NCBI GenBank assembly: GCA_900316075.1
Contig: ONBT01000018.1
Span: 31,767 to 95,766, forward strand
Direction of reading: 5' to 3'
Source: an uncultured Lachnospiraceae bacterium
GTDB lineage: Bacteria; Bacillota; Clostridia; Lachnospirales; Lachnospiraceae
DNA length: 64,000 bases
Below, one piece after another: positions 1 to 8,932 of this stretch. The notes under the pieces were generated by a model that made no database searches, was not told the DNA's origin, and was given only the letters and a program-made list of their open reading frames with translations. Every line of letters begins with the position of its first letter. Within the stretch, counting starts at the first letter, position 1. Position numbers and translations under genes: made by a program.

Positions 1-2
1 TG

Positions 3-626
3 ACCAAGGCCATCAACCGGACCGCCTTCGGGGCCCCTTCGGACAAGTTCGATCTGGGCGTATCCGACCGCTTCACGGTGCCCGGCATCTCGAAGATTCC
101 GATTCTGGGTGCCTTCTTCACAAAGGTCTACCCCTTTGAGGTCATCATTATCATAGCGGCAGTCATCGCCTGGTACTTCCTCTATAGGACCCGGTTCGGC
201 CTAAGGCTTCGGGCCTGCGGAGACAATCCTGCGGCAGTGGATGCGGCCGGCGGAGATGTGGCGAAGACCCGTTTCATCGCGGTCATGGTTTCCGGGGCCC
301 TTTCGGGTCTGGCCGGCATGTGCTTTGCCTACTCGATTTCAGCCAAGTTCTCGAGCGACATCTATATGGGCTACGGGTATCTGGCCATCGCGGGCTACAT
401 CTTCGGCAACTGGGAGATTCTGCCTTCCCTCTTCGCCTGTCTGATCTTCGGATTCGCGCGCAGCGCCGGCTCCGAAATCGTCCTGGCTGCGGGTCTTCCC
501 ACGGCTTATTCCGACCTCATCATGATCCTGCCCTATGCCCTGACCCTGGTGCTTTTGATCTTCTTCTCCAAGCACAATGCGGCACCCCACGCCCTGGGCG
601 AAATCTACGACAAGGCGAAGCGGTAA
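3..626 (+). CDS. ABC transporter permease, nucleoside/simple-sugar type (5' end outside window)
   Basis: The reading frame is open from the first bases, so only the C-terminal part (about 207 residues) is present. The protein is an inner-membrane permease of the BMP-dependent nucleoside or ribose-like importer group (YufQ/NupQ-like). This rests on the conserved cytoplasmic segment FGLRLRACGDNPAAVDAAG followed by hydrophobic helices, and on a Gly-rich segment ending in IFGNW. The partner ATPase and binding protein should lie upstream, outside the window. The last 25 or so bases of the gene, including the stop, are imperfectly repeated 37 nt downstream. The substrate cannot be read from this fragment. 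Confidence 0.8.
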   Translation, partial: TKAINRTAFGAPSDKFDLGVSDRFTVPGISKIPILGAFFTKVYPFEVIIIIAAVIAWYFLYRTRFGLRLRACGDNPAAVDAAGGDVAKTRFIAVMVSGALSGLAGMCFAYSISAKFSSDIYMGYGYLAIAGYIFGNWEILPSLFACLIFGFARSAGSEIVLAAGLPTAYSDLIMILPYALTLVLLIFFSKHNAAPHALGEIYDKAKR

Positions 627-662
627 GTGTTCGTGTGAGATCTGCGACAAGGCAAAGCCATA
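603..662 (+). repeat. Imperfect duplication of the permease gene 3' end
   Basis: The segment from ATC at 603 through the stop codon recurs at 640 with a 37-nt period. Both copies read ATCT(A/G)CGACAAGGC(G/A)AAGC followed by a TAA-containing stretch. The second copy is noncoding and follows the first stop codon. Confidence 0.6.
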
Positions 663-696
663 AGGATTGCTATGGGCGGCGTTCCTTGACAGCACA

Positions 697-711
697 ACAC
701 GCAATGCGTGT
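697..711. repeat. ACGC-N3-GCGT palindrome
   Basis: This is a perfect 7-bp inverted repeat around one base (ACACGCA, A, TGCGTGT), in the spacer before the HicB-like gene. A 22-nt stretch starting at 691 recurs with three mismatches inside the rRNA methyltransferase gene at 62838. It belongs to the dispersed palindrome family described in the findings. Confidence 0.6.
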
Positions 712-807
712 CCGCTCCATTAAAACTGCGGTGCAAGGCGCATGTGCGAAAGCTTCAGAGAACAGAAAGAGGACTTCGACGTCCTTGACAGTGAAAGGAA
801 TATTTAG

Positions 808-1086
808 ATGACATTTACATATCCGGCCGTGGTGAAAAAGGTCGCGGAAAATGACTATGAAGGCTACTTCCCGGACCTTGAAATGTGCGAGTTCCACGGG
901 GAGACCCTGGATGAGGCCCTCGACGACGCGAATTACTGCATGACCGAGTGGATTCGGGTCGAGCTTGAGGAGGACGAGCCGGACTTCCCGGCCATTTCGG
1001 ACCCGGAGGACATCGAGCTTGCCGAGGGCGAGTCCGTCCACAACGTCATGGTCCACTACCGCTTCTACGACGGCTGGGATGAGTGA
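808..1086 (+). CDS. HicB-like (type II antitoxin family) small protein, solitary
   Basis: This is a 92-residue acidic protein with the HicB_like fold signature near the N-terminus. It reads YPAVVKK, then YEGYFPDLEMCEFHGETLDEAL, that is, a short strand, an aromatic-Pro-Asp segment and a helix. AAAGGAAT precedes the ATG. No HicA-type small basic toxin is encoded next to it, and it has no obvious C-terminal DNA-binding domain. It may therefore be a stand-alone HicB-domain protein rather than half of a toxin-antitoxin pair. The next gene, rmuC, follows after 21 nt and may be cotranscribed. The family assignment is moderately sure and the function is unknown. Confidence 0.6.
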   Translation: MTFTYPAVVKKVAENDYEGYFPDLEMCEFHGETLDEALDDANYCMTEWIRVELEEDEPDFPAISDPEDIELAEGESVHNVMVHYRFYDGWDE

Positions 1087-1107
1087 AAAAACGAGGGAGG
1101 AGAAATC

Positions 1108-2514
1108 ATGCCTATAGATGTGCAGACTGTGAATCTGATCCTGCTTATTGCGGCAATCCTATTGCTGCTCGTAAATCTCTTCCGCAAGTCGGACCAGTCC
1201 GGCCGCGACCAGCTGGAGGATTTTTCCGGCCGCCTCAATAAGGACCTGGCCCGCCTCGAAGGGAAAATCGACAGCGGCAACCAGACCGACGCGGAGCAGA
1301 TTTCCAGGCTTCGGAGTGAAGTCTCTGCCACCCTTCGCGACGGCATGCAGGCCCAGACGGAAACTCTGAACAAGGGAATGCAGGCGCAGACGGAAACTTT
1401 GAACAGGGGCATGCAGAACCAGTCCGATACCCTGAGCCGGGGTCTGAAGGCCCAGTCCGACCAGCTTCTGCAGGCATCCAAGCTGCAAAACGATACTCTG
1501 ACCGGCATGAAGGACTCCATGGTGAAGTCCCTTGCCGATACGACCGAAAAACTCACGGCTTCCAATGAGAAGAAACTGGACGAGATCCGGGGCGTGGTTT
1601 CGGAGAAACTCGATAAGACTCTGAATGAGCGGCTGGACACGAATTTCCGCCAGGTGGGGGACCAGCTGGGCAAGCTCTATAAGTCCCTCGGCGAACTGCA
1701 GAATCTCTCGGAAGGGGTCACGGACTTAAACAAGACCCTGTCCAACGTCAAGACGAGAGGCACCTGGGGCGAGGTCCAGCTGGGGCGGATTCTGGAGCAG
1801 ACCCTGACGCCGGGCCAGTATGAGGAGAATATCGCGACGAAGAAGAACTCCTCCGACCGGGTCGAGTACGCGATCAAGTTCCCGGCTCCGGAGGACGGCA
1901 AAGGCTCTGTCTACCTCCCCATCGACTCCAAATTTCCCTCGGACCTCTACAATCACATCCTCGACGCTTCGGAGGCCGGGGACGCCAAGGCCGTGGAAGC
2001 GGCGGTCGGGGAACTCAAGAACCGGATTCTGACCGAGGCCCGTACCATCCGGGACAAGTACATCTCCCCGCCCCAGACCACGAACTACGCCATCATGTTC
2101 CTGCCGACCGAAGGCCTCTATGCGGAAGTCCTTCGCATCAACGACCTGACCGAGCAGTGCCAGGCTATGGGCATTCTGGTGGCCGGGCCGACCACGATTA
2201 CAGCCATCCTCAATTCTCTGCAGGCGGGTTTCCGCAATATGGCTCTTTCGAAGAAGAGCTTCGAGGTCATGAAGCTTTTGGAAGCCATCAAGGCCCAGTT
2301 CGCAAAGATGGACGCCGAAGTCGAAAAGACCCAGAAGAAACTCTCCGAGGCCATGAGTTCCACGGACAAGCTGCAGAACCGGACCCGCATCATCACCCGC
2401 CGCATGCAGAAAATCGGGGAGATGGACATGAACGAGGCCAAGGGGGTAATCGACCTCGACGAAGACGAACATGATGCGGCCTCCCTGCCCGGAGATTCCG
2501 ATTCCGACGAATAA
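1108..2514 (+). CDS. rmuC: RmuC family protein, membrane-anchored with long coiled coil
   Basis: The protein has 468 residues. Residues about 5-22 form a single hydrophobic anchor (VNLILLIAAILLLLVNLF). Residues about 30-200 are a charged coiled coil containing four 11-residue repeats of the GMQAQTETLNK type (about 79-122). The C-terminal half carries the RmuC domain, including GTWGEVQLGRILEQ and AIMFLPTEGLYAEVL. RmuC proteins are predicted nuclease-fold factors that limit recombination between inverted repeats, which is interesting next to the inverted-repeat arrays in this genome, though the link is only inference. The ATG follows GAGGGAGGAGAAATC. The gene ends in a strong intrinsic terminator. 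Confidence 0.92.
   Translation: MPIDVQTVNLILLIAAILLLLVNLFRKSDQSGRDQLEDFSGRLNKDLARLEGKIDSGNQTDAEQISRLRSEVSATLRDGMQAQTETLNKGMQAQTETLNRGMQNQSDTLSRGLKAQSDQLLQASKLQNDTLTGMKDSMVKSLADTTEKLTASNEKKLDEIRGVVSEKLDKTLNERLDTNFRQVGDQLGKLYKSLGELQNLSEGVTDLNKTLSNVKTRGTWGEVQLGRILEQTLTPGQYEENIATKKNSSDRVEYAIKFPAPEDGKGSVYLPIDSKFPSDLYNHILDASEAGDAKAVEAAVGELKNRILTEARTIRDKYISPPQTTNYAIMFLPTEGLYAEVLRINDLTEQCQAMGILVAGPTTITAILNSLQAGFRNMALSKKSFEVMKLLEAIKAQFAKMDAEVEKTQKKLSEAMSSTDKLQNRTRIITRRMQKIGEMDMNEAKGVIDLDEDEHDAASLPGDSDSDE
1342..1473 (+). repeat. Four 33-nt repeats inside rmuC
   Basis: Four direct 33-nt units begin at 1342, 1375, 1408 and 1441. They encode GMQAQTETLNK-type 11-residue repeats that fit a hendecad coiled coil. 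Units 1 and 2 are nearly identical and units 3 and 4 have diverged. Confidence 0.8.
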
Positions 2515-2539
2515 TTATTTATGCATTGAGATATAAGAA

Positions 2540-2576
2540 AAGGCTGCCTGCGGATTTCGCAGACAGCCTTTTTTTT
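2540..2576 (+). terminator. Intrinsic terminator after rmuC
   Basis: A 13-bp stem with one mismatch (AAGGCTGcCTGCG / CGCAGaCAGCCTT), a five-base loop and a run of eight T. It lies between the converging ends of rmuC and the M32 carboxypeptidase gene. Confidence 0.9.
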
Positions 2577-2618
2577 CAGGCAAGGGGCAGGGGTCCGATG
2601 GCACGTTGGATTTGGACT

Positions 2619-4139
2619 TTACAGCTCGTAAAGGGCGGTATACTTCTCTGTCAGGTAGTCAAGGAAGTCGTCCGGGGTGAAGTCCCGGCCGGTGATGTCA
2701 CGGATCCAGTCCTTGGGGGCCATGTAGTTGGCTTTTTTGAAGACGTGCTCTGCCATCCAGGAGTTGATCTTTCCGAAGTTTCCGGCAGCGGCTTCCGCGT
2801 CGATGTCCAGGTCTTCCTTCATGCGGTTATAATACATGGCATTGTACATATTCCCGATGGCATAGGCCTGGAAGTAGCCGAAGCCGTCGGCCCAGTGGAC
2901 GTCCTGCAGGATGCCTTCCTTGTCACTCTTCGGGCGGACGCCGAGGTATTTCTCATAGAGGCTGTTCCACTTCTCCGGCAGTTTGTCATCAACGGCAAGC
3001 CCTCCGTCCACCAGCTCCTTCTCCAGCTCGTAGCGGATGATGATGTGGAAGGTGTAGGTGAACTCGTCGGCTTCGGTCCGGATCAGGGAAGGTTCGACCA
3101 CGTTTACAGCCTCATAGAGTTCCTGCTCGCTTACGTCCGTGAAAACCTGGGGGAAGATTTCGCAGCACTTGGGGTAGATCAGGTGGATGAAGGCTTTCGA
3201 GCGCCCGATCCGGTTTTCGTAGAAGCGGGAGACGGACTCGTGCATGGCATTGGTCTGCAGGTCGTTGACGAAGTGGTCGAAATCGGCCCGGGGCTGCTGC
3301 TGCATGAAGAGAGCGTGGCCACCTTCGTGGATGATGGAAAACATGCTCGAAAGGAACATGGTGGGGTAGTAGTGGGTCGTGACCCGGGCGTCGTTTCTTC
3401 CGAGGCTGTCGGTGAAGGGGTGCTCGGTCGTCGTGAAGGCGCCCCGCTTGAAGTCGTAGCCGATCAGGTGGAGGAGGTAATCCGCCATAGCTTTCTGCTG
3501 TTCGTCCGTGACTTCCCGGGAGAGGAAGTCGGTGCGGATTTTCTTTTTGCTCTTCTGGATGGCGGAAAGCAGCGGGGTCATGCGCTCTTTGAAGGCCCCG
3601 AAAGCCTTGTCCAGGTCGTCCGTCGTGACGCCTCTCTCGTAGGCGTTTAAGAGAGCATTGTAGGCAGAGGCGGGCTTTTCTCCTTCGTATTCCCAGAGAG
3701 AAACCTCCTTGAGCTGGGTCTCTTTCACCTTGGCGAGGGAGACCCTGAAGAGGGAGAAGTCGGCGGCCTTCTTTGCAGAAAGCCAGTCCACGAAGGCCTT
3801 GGAATAGACCTTGCGGAAGGCAAGGTCCTGCTCGGGCGTGACATTTTTTGTCTGCAGGTAATCCCGGTAGAGGTGGTCGATTAAAGGCTTGTCGGAGTCG
3901 TCGAGGTCTGCATTATTCTCATGAAGAGTCACGACAGCTTCCTCGAAAGCCCTGTCCTTCATGAGGACGAAAGCCTTGTTGGAGAGGAAGGAGATGAGCT
4001 CTCCCTGCTCCTCCATGGCGTCCTCGGGGCAGATGGTCTCCTCGTCGAAATTCAGGACATGGACGGCGTGGCTGTACTTTTCGCACTCCGTCAGAGTGTC
4101 ATAGATGATCTTTTTCTTCTGTTCCAGTTCGGGTGACAT
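2619..4139 (-). CDS. M32 family metallocarboxypeptidase (carboxypeptidase Taq type)
   Basis: The protein has 506 residues, the usual M32 length, with no signal peptide, so it is cytoplasmic. The zinc motif HEGGH is at 271-275. Other M32 signatures are the upstream HPFT (about 240), HESVSR about 30 residues after the zinc site, and IRYELEKEL further on. M32 enzymes remove C-terminal amino acids from peptides. The gene is divergent from pepF and close to the oligopeptide importer, which suggests a shared role in using imported peptides. AGAAAGGAAT precedes the ATG. The stop is TAA at 2619. Confidence 0.93.
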   Translation of the reverse strand: MSPELEQKKKIIYDTLTECEKYSHAVHVLNFDEETICPEDAMEEQGELISFLSNKAFVLMKDRAFEEAVVTLHENNADLDDSDKPLIDHLYRDYLQTKNVTPEQDLAFRKVYSKAFVDWLSAKKAADFSLFRVSLAKVKETQLKEVSLWEYEGEKPASAYNALLNAYERGVTTDDLDKAFGAFKERMTPLLSAIQKSKKKIRTDFLSREVTDEQQKAMADYLLHLIGYDFKRGAFTTTEHPFTDSLGRNDARVTTHYYPTMFLSSMFSIIHEGGHALFMQQQPRADFDHFVNDLQTNAMHESVSRFYENRIGRSKAFIHLIYPKCCEIFPQVFTDVSEQELYEAVNVVEPSLIRTEADEFTYTFHIIIRYELEKELVDGGLAVDDKLPEKWNSLYEKYLGVRPKSDKEGILQDVHWADGFGYFQAYAIGNMYNAMYYNRMKEDLDIDAEAAAGNFGKINSWMAEHVFKKANYMAPKDWIRDITGRDFTPDDFLDYLTEKYTALYEL

Positions 4140-4283
4140 GGCGATTCCTTTCTGCGAGTATTTTTAAGCAAAATCTATGATAGCCGTCTTTTAGCGGAAA
4201 CGCCAGCCGGAAACTTGATTTCTTCGCAAACTTTATCTACACTTGTGGATGTTTGTTTTTGATTTCACTTAAGGAGAAAAAGC

Positions 4284-6101
4284 ATGGCAGACAAACTGCA
4301 GGAAAGAAAAGACATGGACAGGGCCTACATGTGGGACCTGACGAAGATTTACCCGGACGACAGGGCCTGGGAAGAGGACTTCAAGAAGATTTCGGGCGAG
4401 GTGGACGGCTTTGCCTCCTACGCAGGGAAGCTCGGGGAGGCGGATACCCTGCTGGCTTTCCTTGAGGCTATGGATGATTTCGACCGGAGGGCGGACAAGT
4501 GCATGCAGTACGCCTACCTCCGTCACAGTGAGGACACGAGGGAAGAGGCTTCGAAGTCCATGCAGGACCGGGCCATGGGCATGATTGTCCGCTTTGAGAC
4601 TGTGGTGTCCTACGCTGAGCCGGAATTCCTGGCCCTGCCGGAGGAGACCATCCGGGCCCTTACGGAGAACGAAAAACTCGCCCCCTACCATATCGTCCTG
4701 GAGCGGCTGGCCGACAAGAAGGCCCATACCCTGACGGGCCCTGAGGAGCGAATCCTCGCTTCGCTCGGAGAGGTTCTGGCCTCTCCCCAGCAGATTTCTT
4801 CCTCCCTCGAGGATTCCGACATGACCTTCGCTCCCGCCAAAGACAAGGACGGCCATGAGGTCGAGGTCACGAATGCCGCCTTCACGACCCTTGAGGAGTC
4901 CAAGGACCGGACCCTCCGGGAAAATGTCTTCAAGTCCTACTATGCCGGCTACAAGGGCCACATCAATACCTTCGCAGCCACCATGTCCGGCAATGTGAAG
5001 AGTGCCGTGGCCCAGGCCCAGCTCCGCCACTTTGATTCCTCCCGGGAAATGGCAGCGGCGGAAGAGCGGGTACCGGCCGTCGTCTATACGAATCTCATCG
5101 AAGCGGTTCACCGGCATCTGCCGGACATGTACCGCTATGTCCGCCTGAGAAGACGCCTTCTCGGAGTGGACGAGCTTCATTTCTACGATATCTACGCTCC
5201 CCTGGTTCCTTCGACGCCGGAGCACTTCACCTTCGAGCAGGCGAAAGACCTCCTCTTCGAGACCGTAGCCCCCTACGGGGAAGAGTATGTAAACACCGTG
5301 AAGAAAGGCTGCTCCGAAGGCTGGATTGATGTCTATCCCAATGTCGGCAAGGAGGGCGGCGCCTATTCGGCCGGCGGGTATCTGACCCAGCCCTATATCA
5401 TGATGAACTTCACGGGGAACTTAAACTCCGTCTCCACCCTGGTTCATGAGATGGGCCACTCCATGCACTCCTGGTTTTCCAACAAGAATCAGCCCTCGAC
5501 CTATGCCGGCTACACCCTCTTCGTGGCCGAGGTCGCATCGACCTGCAATGAGAATCTCCTGATCGAAAACCTCCTGACGAAGACTTCTGACCCCCGGAAG
5601 CGGCTGGAGTACCTGAACCAGTACCTCGAGAACTTCAAGGGAACCGTCTTCCGCCAGACCATGTTTGCGGAGTTCGAGAAGACTATCCACGAGGCCGCAG
5701 CGGAAGGGAAAGCCTTGACGCCCCAGTACCTTTGTGATATATATAAGCGGTTGAATGAGACATACTTCGGACCGGATATGGTGATTGATGACGAGATCGC
5801 CTATGAGTGGGCAAGAATTCCCCATTTCTACCGTCCTTTCTATGTATACAAATATGCGACGTCCTATTCCGCAGCCGTAGCCCTTTCCGAGGGCATCCGG
5901 AAGAAAGCGGCGGGAGAAGCAAGCGGCAATGTGAAGCGCTATCTCGAGTTTCTCTCCATGGGCTGCTCCAAAGACCCGCTCGATGAGCTTCGCCACGCCG
6001 GAGTCGACTTCTCGACACCGGAGCCTGTGGACCGTGCCCTCGACAAATTCGCCTCTGTTCTCGATGAGGCGGAGAAGTGCGCCGACGCCCTTCTGAAATA
6101 G
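4284..6101 (+). CDS. pepF: Oligoendopeptidase F (M3B)
   Basis: The protein has 605 residues, typical of PepF. The N-terminal oligoendopeptidase F domain is followed by the M3 catalytic domain with HEMGH at 388-392 (in LVHEMGHSMHSWF) and a downstream glutamate-containing AEVAST segment for the third zinc ligand. It is a cytoplasmic zinc endopeptidase that cleaves short peptides, fitting the Opp importer that follows. The start is supported by TTAAGGAG eight bases before the ATG. A strong terminator follows, so it appears to be transcribed alone. Confidence 0.95.
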   Translation: MADKLQERKDMDRAYMWDLTKIYPDDRAWEEDFKKISGEVDGFASYAGKLGEADTLLAFLEAMDDFDRRADKCMQYAYLRHSEDTREEASKSMQDRAMGMIVRFETVVSYAEPEFLALPEETIRALTENEKLAPYHIVLERLADKKAHTLTGPEERILASLGEVLASPQQISSSLEDSDMTFAPAKDKDGHEVEVTNAAFTTLEESKDRTLRENVFKSYYAGYKGHINTFAATMSGNVKSAVAQAQLRHFDSSREMAAAEERVPAVVYTNLIEAVHRHLPDMYRYVRLRRRLLGVDELHFYDIYAPLVPSTPEHFTFEQAKDLLFETVAPYGEEYVNTVKKGCSEGWIDVYPNVGKEGGAYSAGGYLTQPYIMMNFTGNLNSVSTLVHEMGHSMHSWFSNKNQPSTYAGYTLFVAEVASTCNENLLIENLLTKTSDPRKRLEYLNQYLENFKGTVFRQTMFAEFEKTIHEAAAEGKALTPQYLCDIYKRLNETYFGPDMVIDDEIAYEWARIPHFYRPFYVYKYATSYSAAVALSEGIRKKAAGEASGNVKRYLEFLSMGCSKDPLDELRHAGVDFSTPEPVDRALDKFASVLDEAEKCADALLK

Positions 6102-6127
6102 GTCTGCATTATTCATGACTGTCAATG

Positions 6128-6167
6128 GAGACAGCTGCACCGATGGCGGTGGGCTGTCTCTTTTTTT
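6128..6167 (+). terminator. Intrinsic terminator after pepF
   Basis: GAGACAGC pairs with GCTGTCTC around an inner CACCG/CGGTG stem, followed by seven T. Confidence 0.92.
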
Positions 6168-6275
6168 GAACATTTGTGGAGTTTATAAAAATTTTAGAAA
6201 CCGCGAAGGCCAGTCTTTTCGGGCCTGGTACCGGTTCCACAAAACCCGGCGGCGGGAAACGGTATACATTCTTTC

Positions 6276-6304
6276 TTGATTTCAAACCGCCGGACGCCTA
6301 CAAT
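6276..6304 (+). promoter_or_regulatory. Predicted sigma-A promoter for oppA
   Basis: TTGATT at 6276, a 17-bp spacer and TACAAT at 6299, about 80 nt upstream of the oppA ATG. It lies in a terminator-bounded spacer with no other gene. Confidence 0.6.
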
Positions 6305-6386
6305 ATGGCATGACCTGCGACCGCGCAACGGTGCAGTATATGCAGGATAGATGTTACTTATTGTTCTCTGTTTTTAGGAGGGACAC

Positions 6387-8702
6387 ATGAAAAGAAAATC
6401 ATGGAAACGTGCCCTGGCCCTGGCAGCAGCGGCCACAATGGTAGTGGGCACTCTCGCCGCATGCGGGAAGACTACCTCGAAGGACACTTCTTCGGATTCC
6501 ACGGAAACCACTGCGGATTCATCAAGCGATTCGGGTTCCAAGAGCGATACCCTGGTTGTGGGCGAGTCCCAGTTCAACCAGAAGTTCTCCCCTTTCTTCG
6601 CAGCAACGACTTATGATATTGACGTTGCCGGCATGACCCAGGCTTCCCTGCTCGGCCAGGACCGGGAAGGCGCCATCGTCAACAAGGGTATTGAGGGCGA
6701 GACAAGAGCTTACAACGGAACTGACTATACATATACCGCTCTCGGCGACCTCGAAGAGACCGAGAACAGCGACGGCACGATGGATTACGACATCAAGCTC
6801 CGCGACGACGCAAAGTTCTCCGATGGTGAGCCCGTTACCGCAGACGATGTCATCTTCTCCATGTATGTTCTCTCCGATCCTACCTATGATGGTTCCAGCT
6901 CCTTCTACTCGCTGCCCATCACCGGTATGAGCGACTACCACAGCGGCATGTCAAGCCTCCTTTCCCTGCTCGCAGCAGCCGGCAAGGACAATACTGACTT
7001 CTCCAAGTGGACCCAGGAAGAGCAGGATACCTTCTGGAACACAGACCTTCCTGCAGCAGGCGAGCAGTTCGCCCAGAGCATCGTTGACTACTGCATCGCA
7101 AACGGGTATAACGCCCAGGGCGATTCCGTAGCAGCCTGCGCTGCAAACTGGGGCTACACCCTTGATGACAACGCTACCGCAGCTGACTTCTGGAACGCCA
7201 TCCTTGAAAAGTACGAAGGCGACCCTGTGACAGCAGCCGATACCGAGAAGGCGGACAAGACCCTGACGGATCTCCTCGACGCCAAGTATCAGAAGGGTAT
7301 TGAGACCGGCGACGCTGTTCCCAATATCGCAGGTATCAAGAAGGTCAGCGACACCGAGATCACCATCCACATGGACAAGGTCGATGCCACAGCCGTTTAC
7401 CAGCTGGCCATCTCTGTAGCGCCCATGCACTACTATGGCGAGACCGACAAGTACGATTATGATAATAATAAATTCGGTTTTGACAAGGGCGACCTTTCCC
7501 ACGTTAAGTCTGTAACGACCCAGCCCATGGGCGCAGGTCCTTACATCTTCAAGGGCTACAACAACGGTACTGTTTCCTTCGAGGCCAATGAGAACTACTT
7601 CAAGGGCGCTCCGAAGATCAAGTACGTGAACTTCCTTGAGTCCCAGGAAGCCGATCTCCTGAACGGCGTTTCCACCGGCACCATCGATATCGCAAATCCT
7701 TCGATTTCCCAGGATGTTGCCAAGGCCATCAAGGAGCAGAACTCCAATGGTGAGCTTTCCGGCGACAAGATCACGACATCTCTCTATGACTTCCTCGGCT
7801 ACGGCTACATCTCCATGAACGCCCAGCTGATGAAGGTCGGTGACGACGCAGCTTCTGATCAGTCCAAGGATTACCGCAAGGCCTTTGCTACAGTCCTTGC
7901 AGCATATAGAAACGTAGCAATTGATTCCTACTACGGTGACGCAGCATCTGTCATCGAGTATCCTATTTCCAACACCTCCTGGGCAGCTCCTCAGCCTACG
8001 GATTCCGACTATGAGGTAGCCTTCTCCAAGGATGTGGACGGAAACGACATCTACACAGACGGTATGTCCCAGGATGACAAGTACGCAGCAGCCCTTAAGG
8101 CAGCCCTCGGCTACTTCCAGGCAGCAGGCTGCACCGTTGCGGACGGCAAGGTTACTGCAGGTCCTGACGGCAAGCCCATCGAAGTCACTGTAACGATTCC
8201 TGCCGGCGGTTCCGGCGACCATCCTTCCTTCCTGATTCTCAAGGAAGCCAGCGACGCTTTCGCAACCATCGGTGTAAAGCTTGATATCAACGATATTTCC
8301 GATACTTCCCAGCTGTGGAACGGCCTTGACGCTCATCAGATTCCTATGTGGTGCGCAGCATGGGGCGCTACGGCTGACCCGGATATGTTCCAGGTTTACT
8401 ACAGCGATGTAGCAAACGGCGGAGCAAATCCCGGCGGTTCGGAGTACATGACCCAGATTGCCGATCCTGAACTGGATACCATCATCATGGATGCCCGGTC
8501 TCATACCGACCAGTCCTACCGGAAGGCCAAGTACAAGGCAGCCCTGGATATCATCAAGGATTGGGCCGTTGAGATCCCGATCTATCAGCGGAAGGAATGC
8601 ACGATTTACTCGACAGAGCGTGTCAATGTCGATACTCTGACACCGGATGTTACATCCTTCTACGGATGGTCTTCTGAGATCGAAAACATCGAAATGAACT
8701 AA
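6387..8702 (+). CDS. oppA: Oligopeptide ABC transporter substrate-binding lipoprotein (SBP family 5)
   Basis: The protein has 771 residues. The N-terminus is a lipoprotein signal ending in the lipobox LAAC (Cys at about 26), followed by a Ser/Thr/Asp-rich linker. The family-5 core includes YDIKLRDDAKFSDGEPVTADDV and QPMGAGPYIFKGY. Family members are usually about 550-600 residues. The extra length includes a segment at about 190-310 rich in Asp/Ala/Thr between the conserved FSMYVLSDPTY and IKKVSDTEITIHM blocks. It binds peptides outside the membrane for OppBCDF. AGGAGG precedes the ATG. A terminator between oppA and oppB should make OppA the most abundant subunit. Confidence 0.93.
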   Translation: MKRKSWKRALALAAAATMVVGTLAACGKTTSKDTSSDSTETTADSSSDSGSKSDTLVVGESQFNQKFSPFFAATTYDIDVAGMTQASLLGQDREGAIVNKGIEGETRAYNGTDYTYTALGDLEETENSDGTMDYDIKLRDDAKFSDGEPVTADDVIFSMYVLSDPTYDGSSSFYSLPITGMSDYHSGMSSLLSLLAAAGKDNTDFSKWTQEEQDTFWNTDLPAAGEQFAQSIVDYCIANGYNAQGDSVAACAANWGYTLDDNATAADFWNAILEKYEGDPVTAADTEKADKTLTDLLDAKYQKGIETGDAVPNIAGIKKVSDTEITIHMDKVDATAVYQLAISVAPMHYYGETDKYDYDNNKFGFDKGDLSHVKSVTTQPMGAGPYIFKGYNNGTVSFEANENYFKGAPKIKYVNFLESQEADLLNGVSTGTIDIANPSISQDVAKAIKEQNSNGELSGDKITTSLYDFLGYGYISMNAQLMKVGDDAASDQSKDYRKAFATVLAAYRNVAIDSYYGDAASVIEYPISNTSWAAPQPTDSDYEVAFSKDVDGNDIYTDGMSQDDKYAAALKAALGYFQAAGCTVADGKVTAGPDGKPIEVTVTIPAGGSGDHPSFLILKEASDAFATIGVKLDINDISDTSQLWNGLDAHQIPMWCAAWGATADPDMFQVYYSDVANGGANPGGSEYMTQIADPELDTIIMDARSHTDQSYRKAKYKAALDIIKDWAVEIPIYQRKECTIYSTERVNVDTLTPDVTSFYGWSSEIENIEMN

Positions 8703-8775
8703 TGAACGGCAGCCTGACACGATACAGGCGTTACCGGAAATTTCATAAGGCAGTCTGACTGCAGAAACACACAAG

Positions 8776-8818
8776 GGAATGCGGGGTTTGCTTTTTGAAG
8801 CGCCGCATTCCTTTTTTT
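8776..8818 (+). terminator. Intercistronic terminator between oppA and oppB
   Basis: A perfect 9-bp stem (GGAATGCGG / CCGCATTCC) with an 18-nt loop and seven T. Its position 74 nt after oppA suggests partial termination that keeps the binding protein in excess over the membrane subunits. Confidence 0.85.
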
Positions 8819-8932
8819 CTTCCTTTTTGCAGGAAGAAGTGGTATAAAAATAACGTTGCGCAACAGTGTCAACGTCATGCGGACACATGTCCTTATGAGG
8901 CGGAACAAGCCTGTATTCGGAGGAACTTTTAC

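Noticed and set aside
2526..3650. 374-codon plus-strand frame opposite the M32 gene
   Set aside because: It begins in the rmuC terminator and is the shadow of a gene with all M32 motifs.
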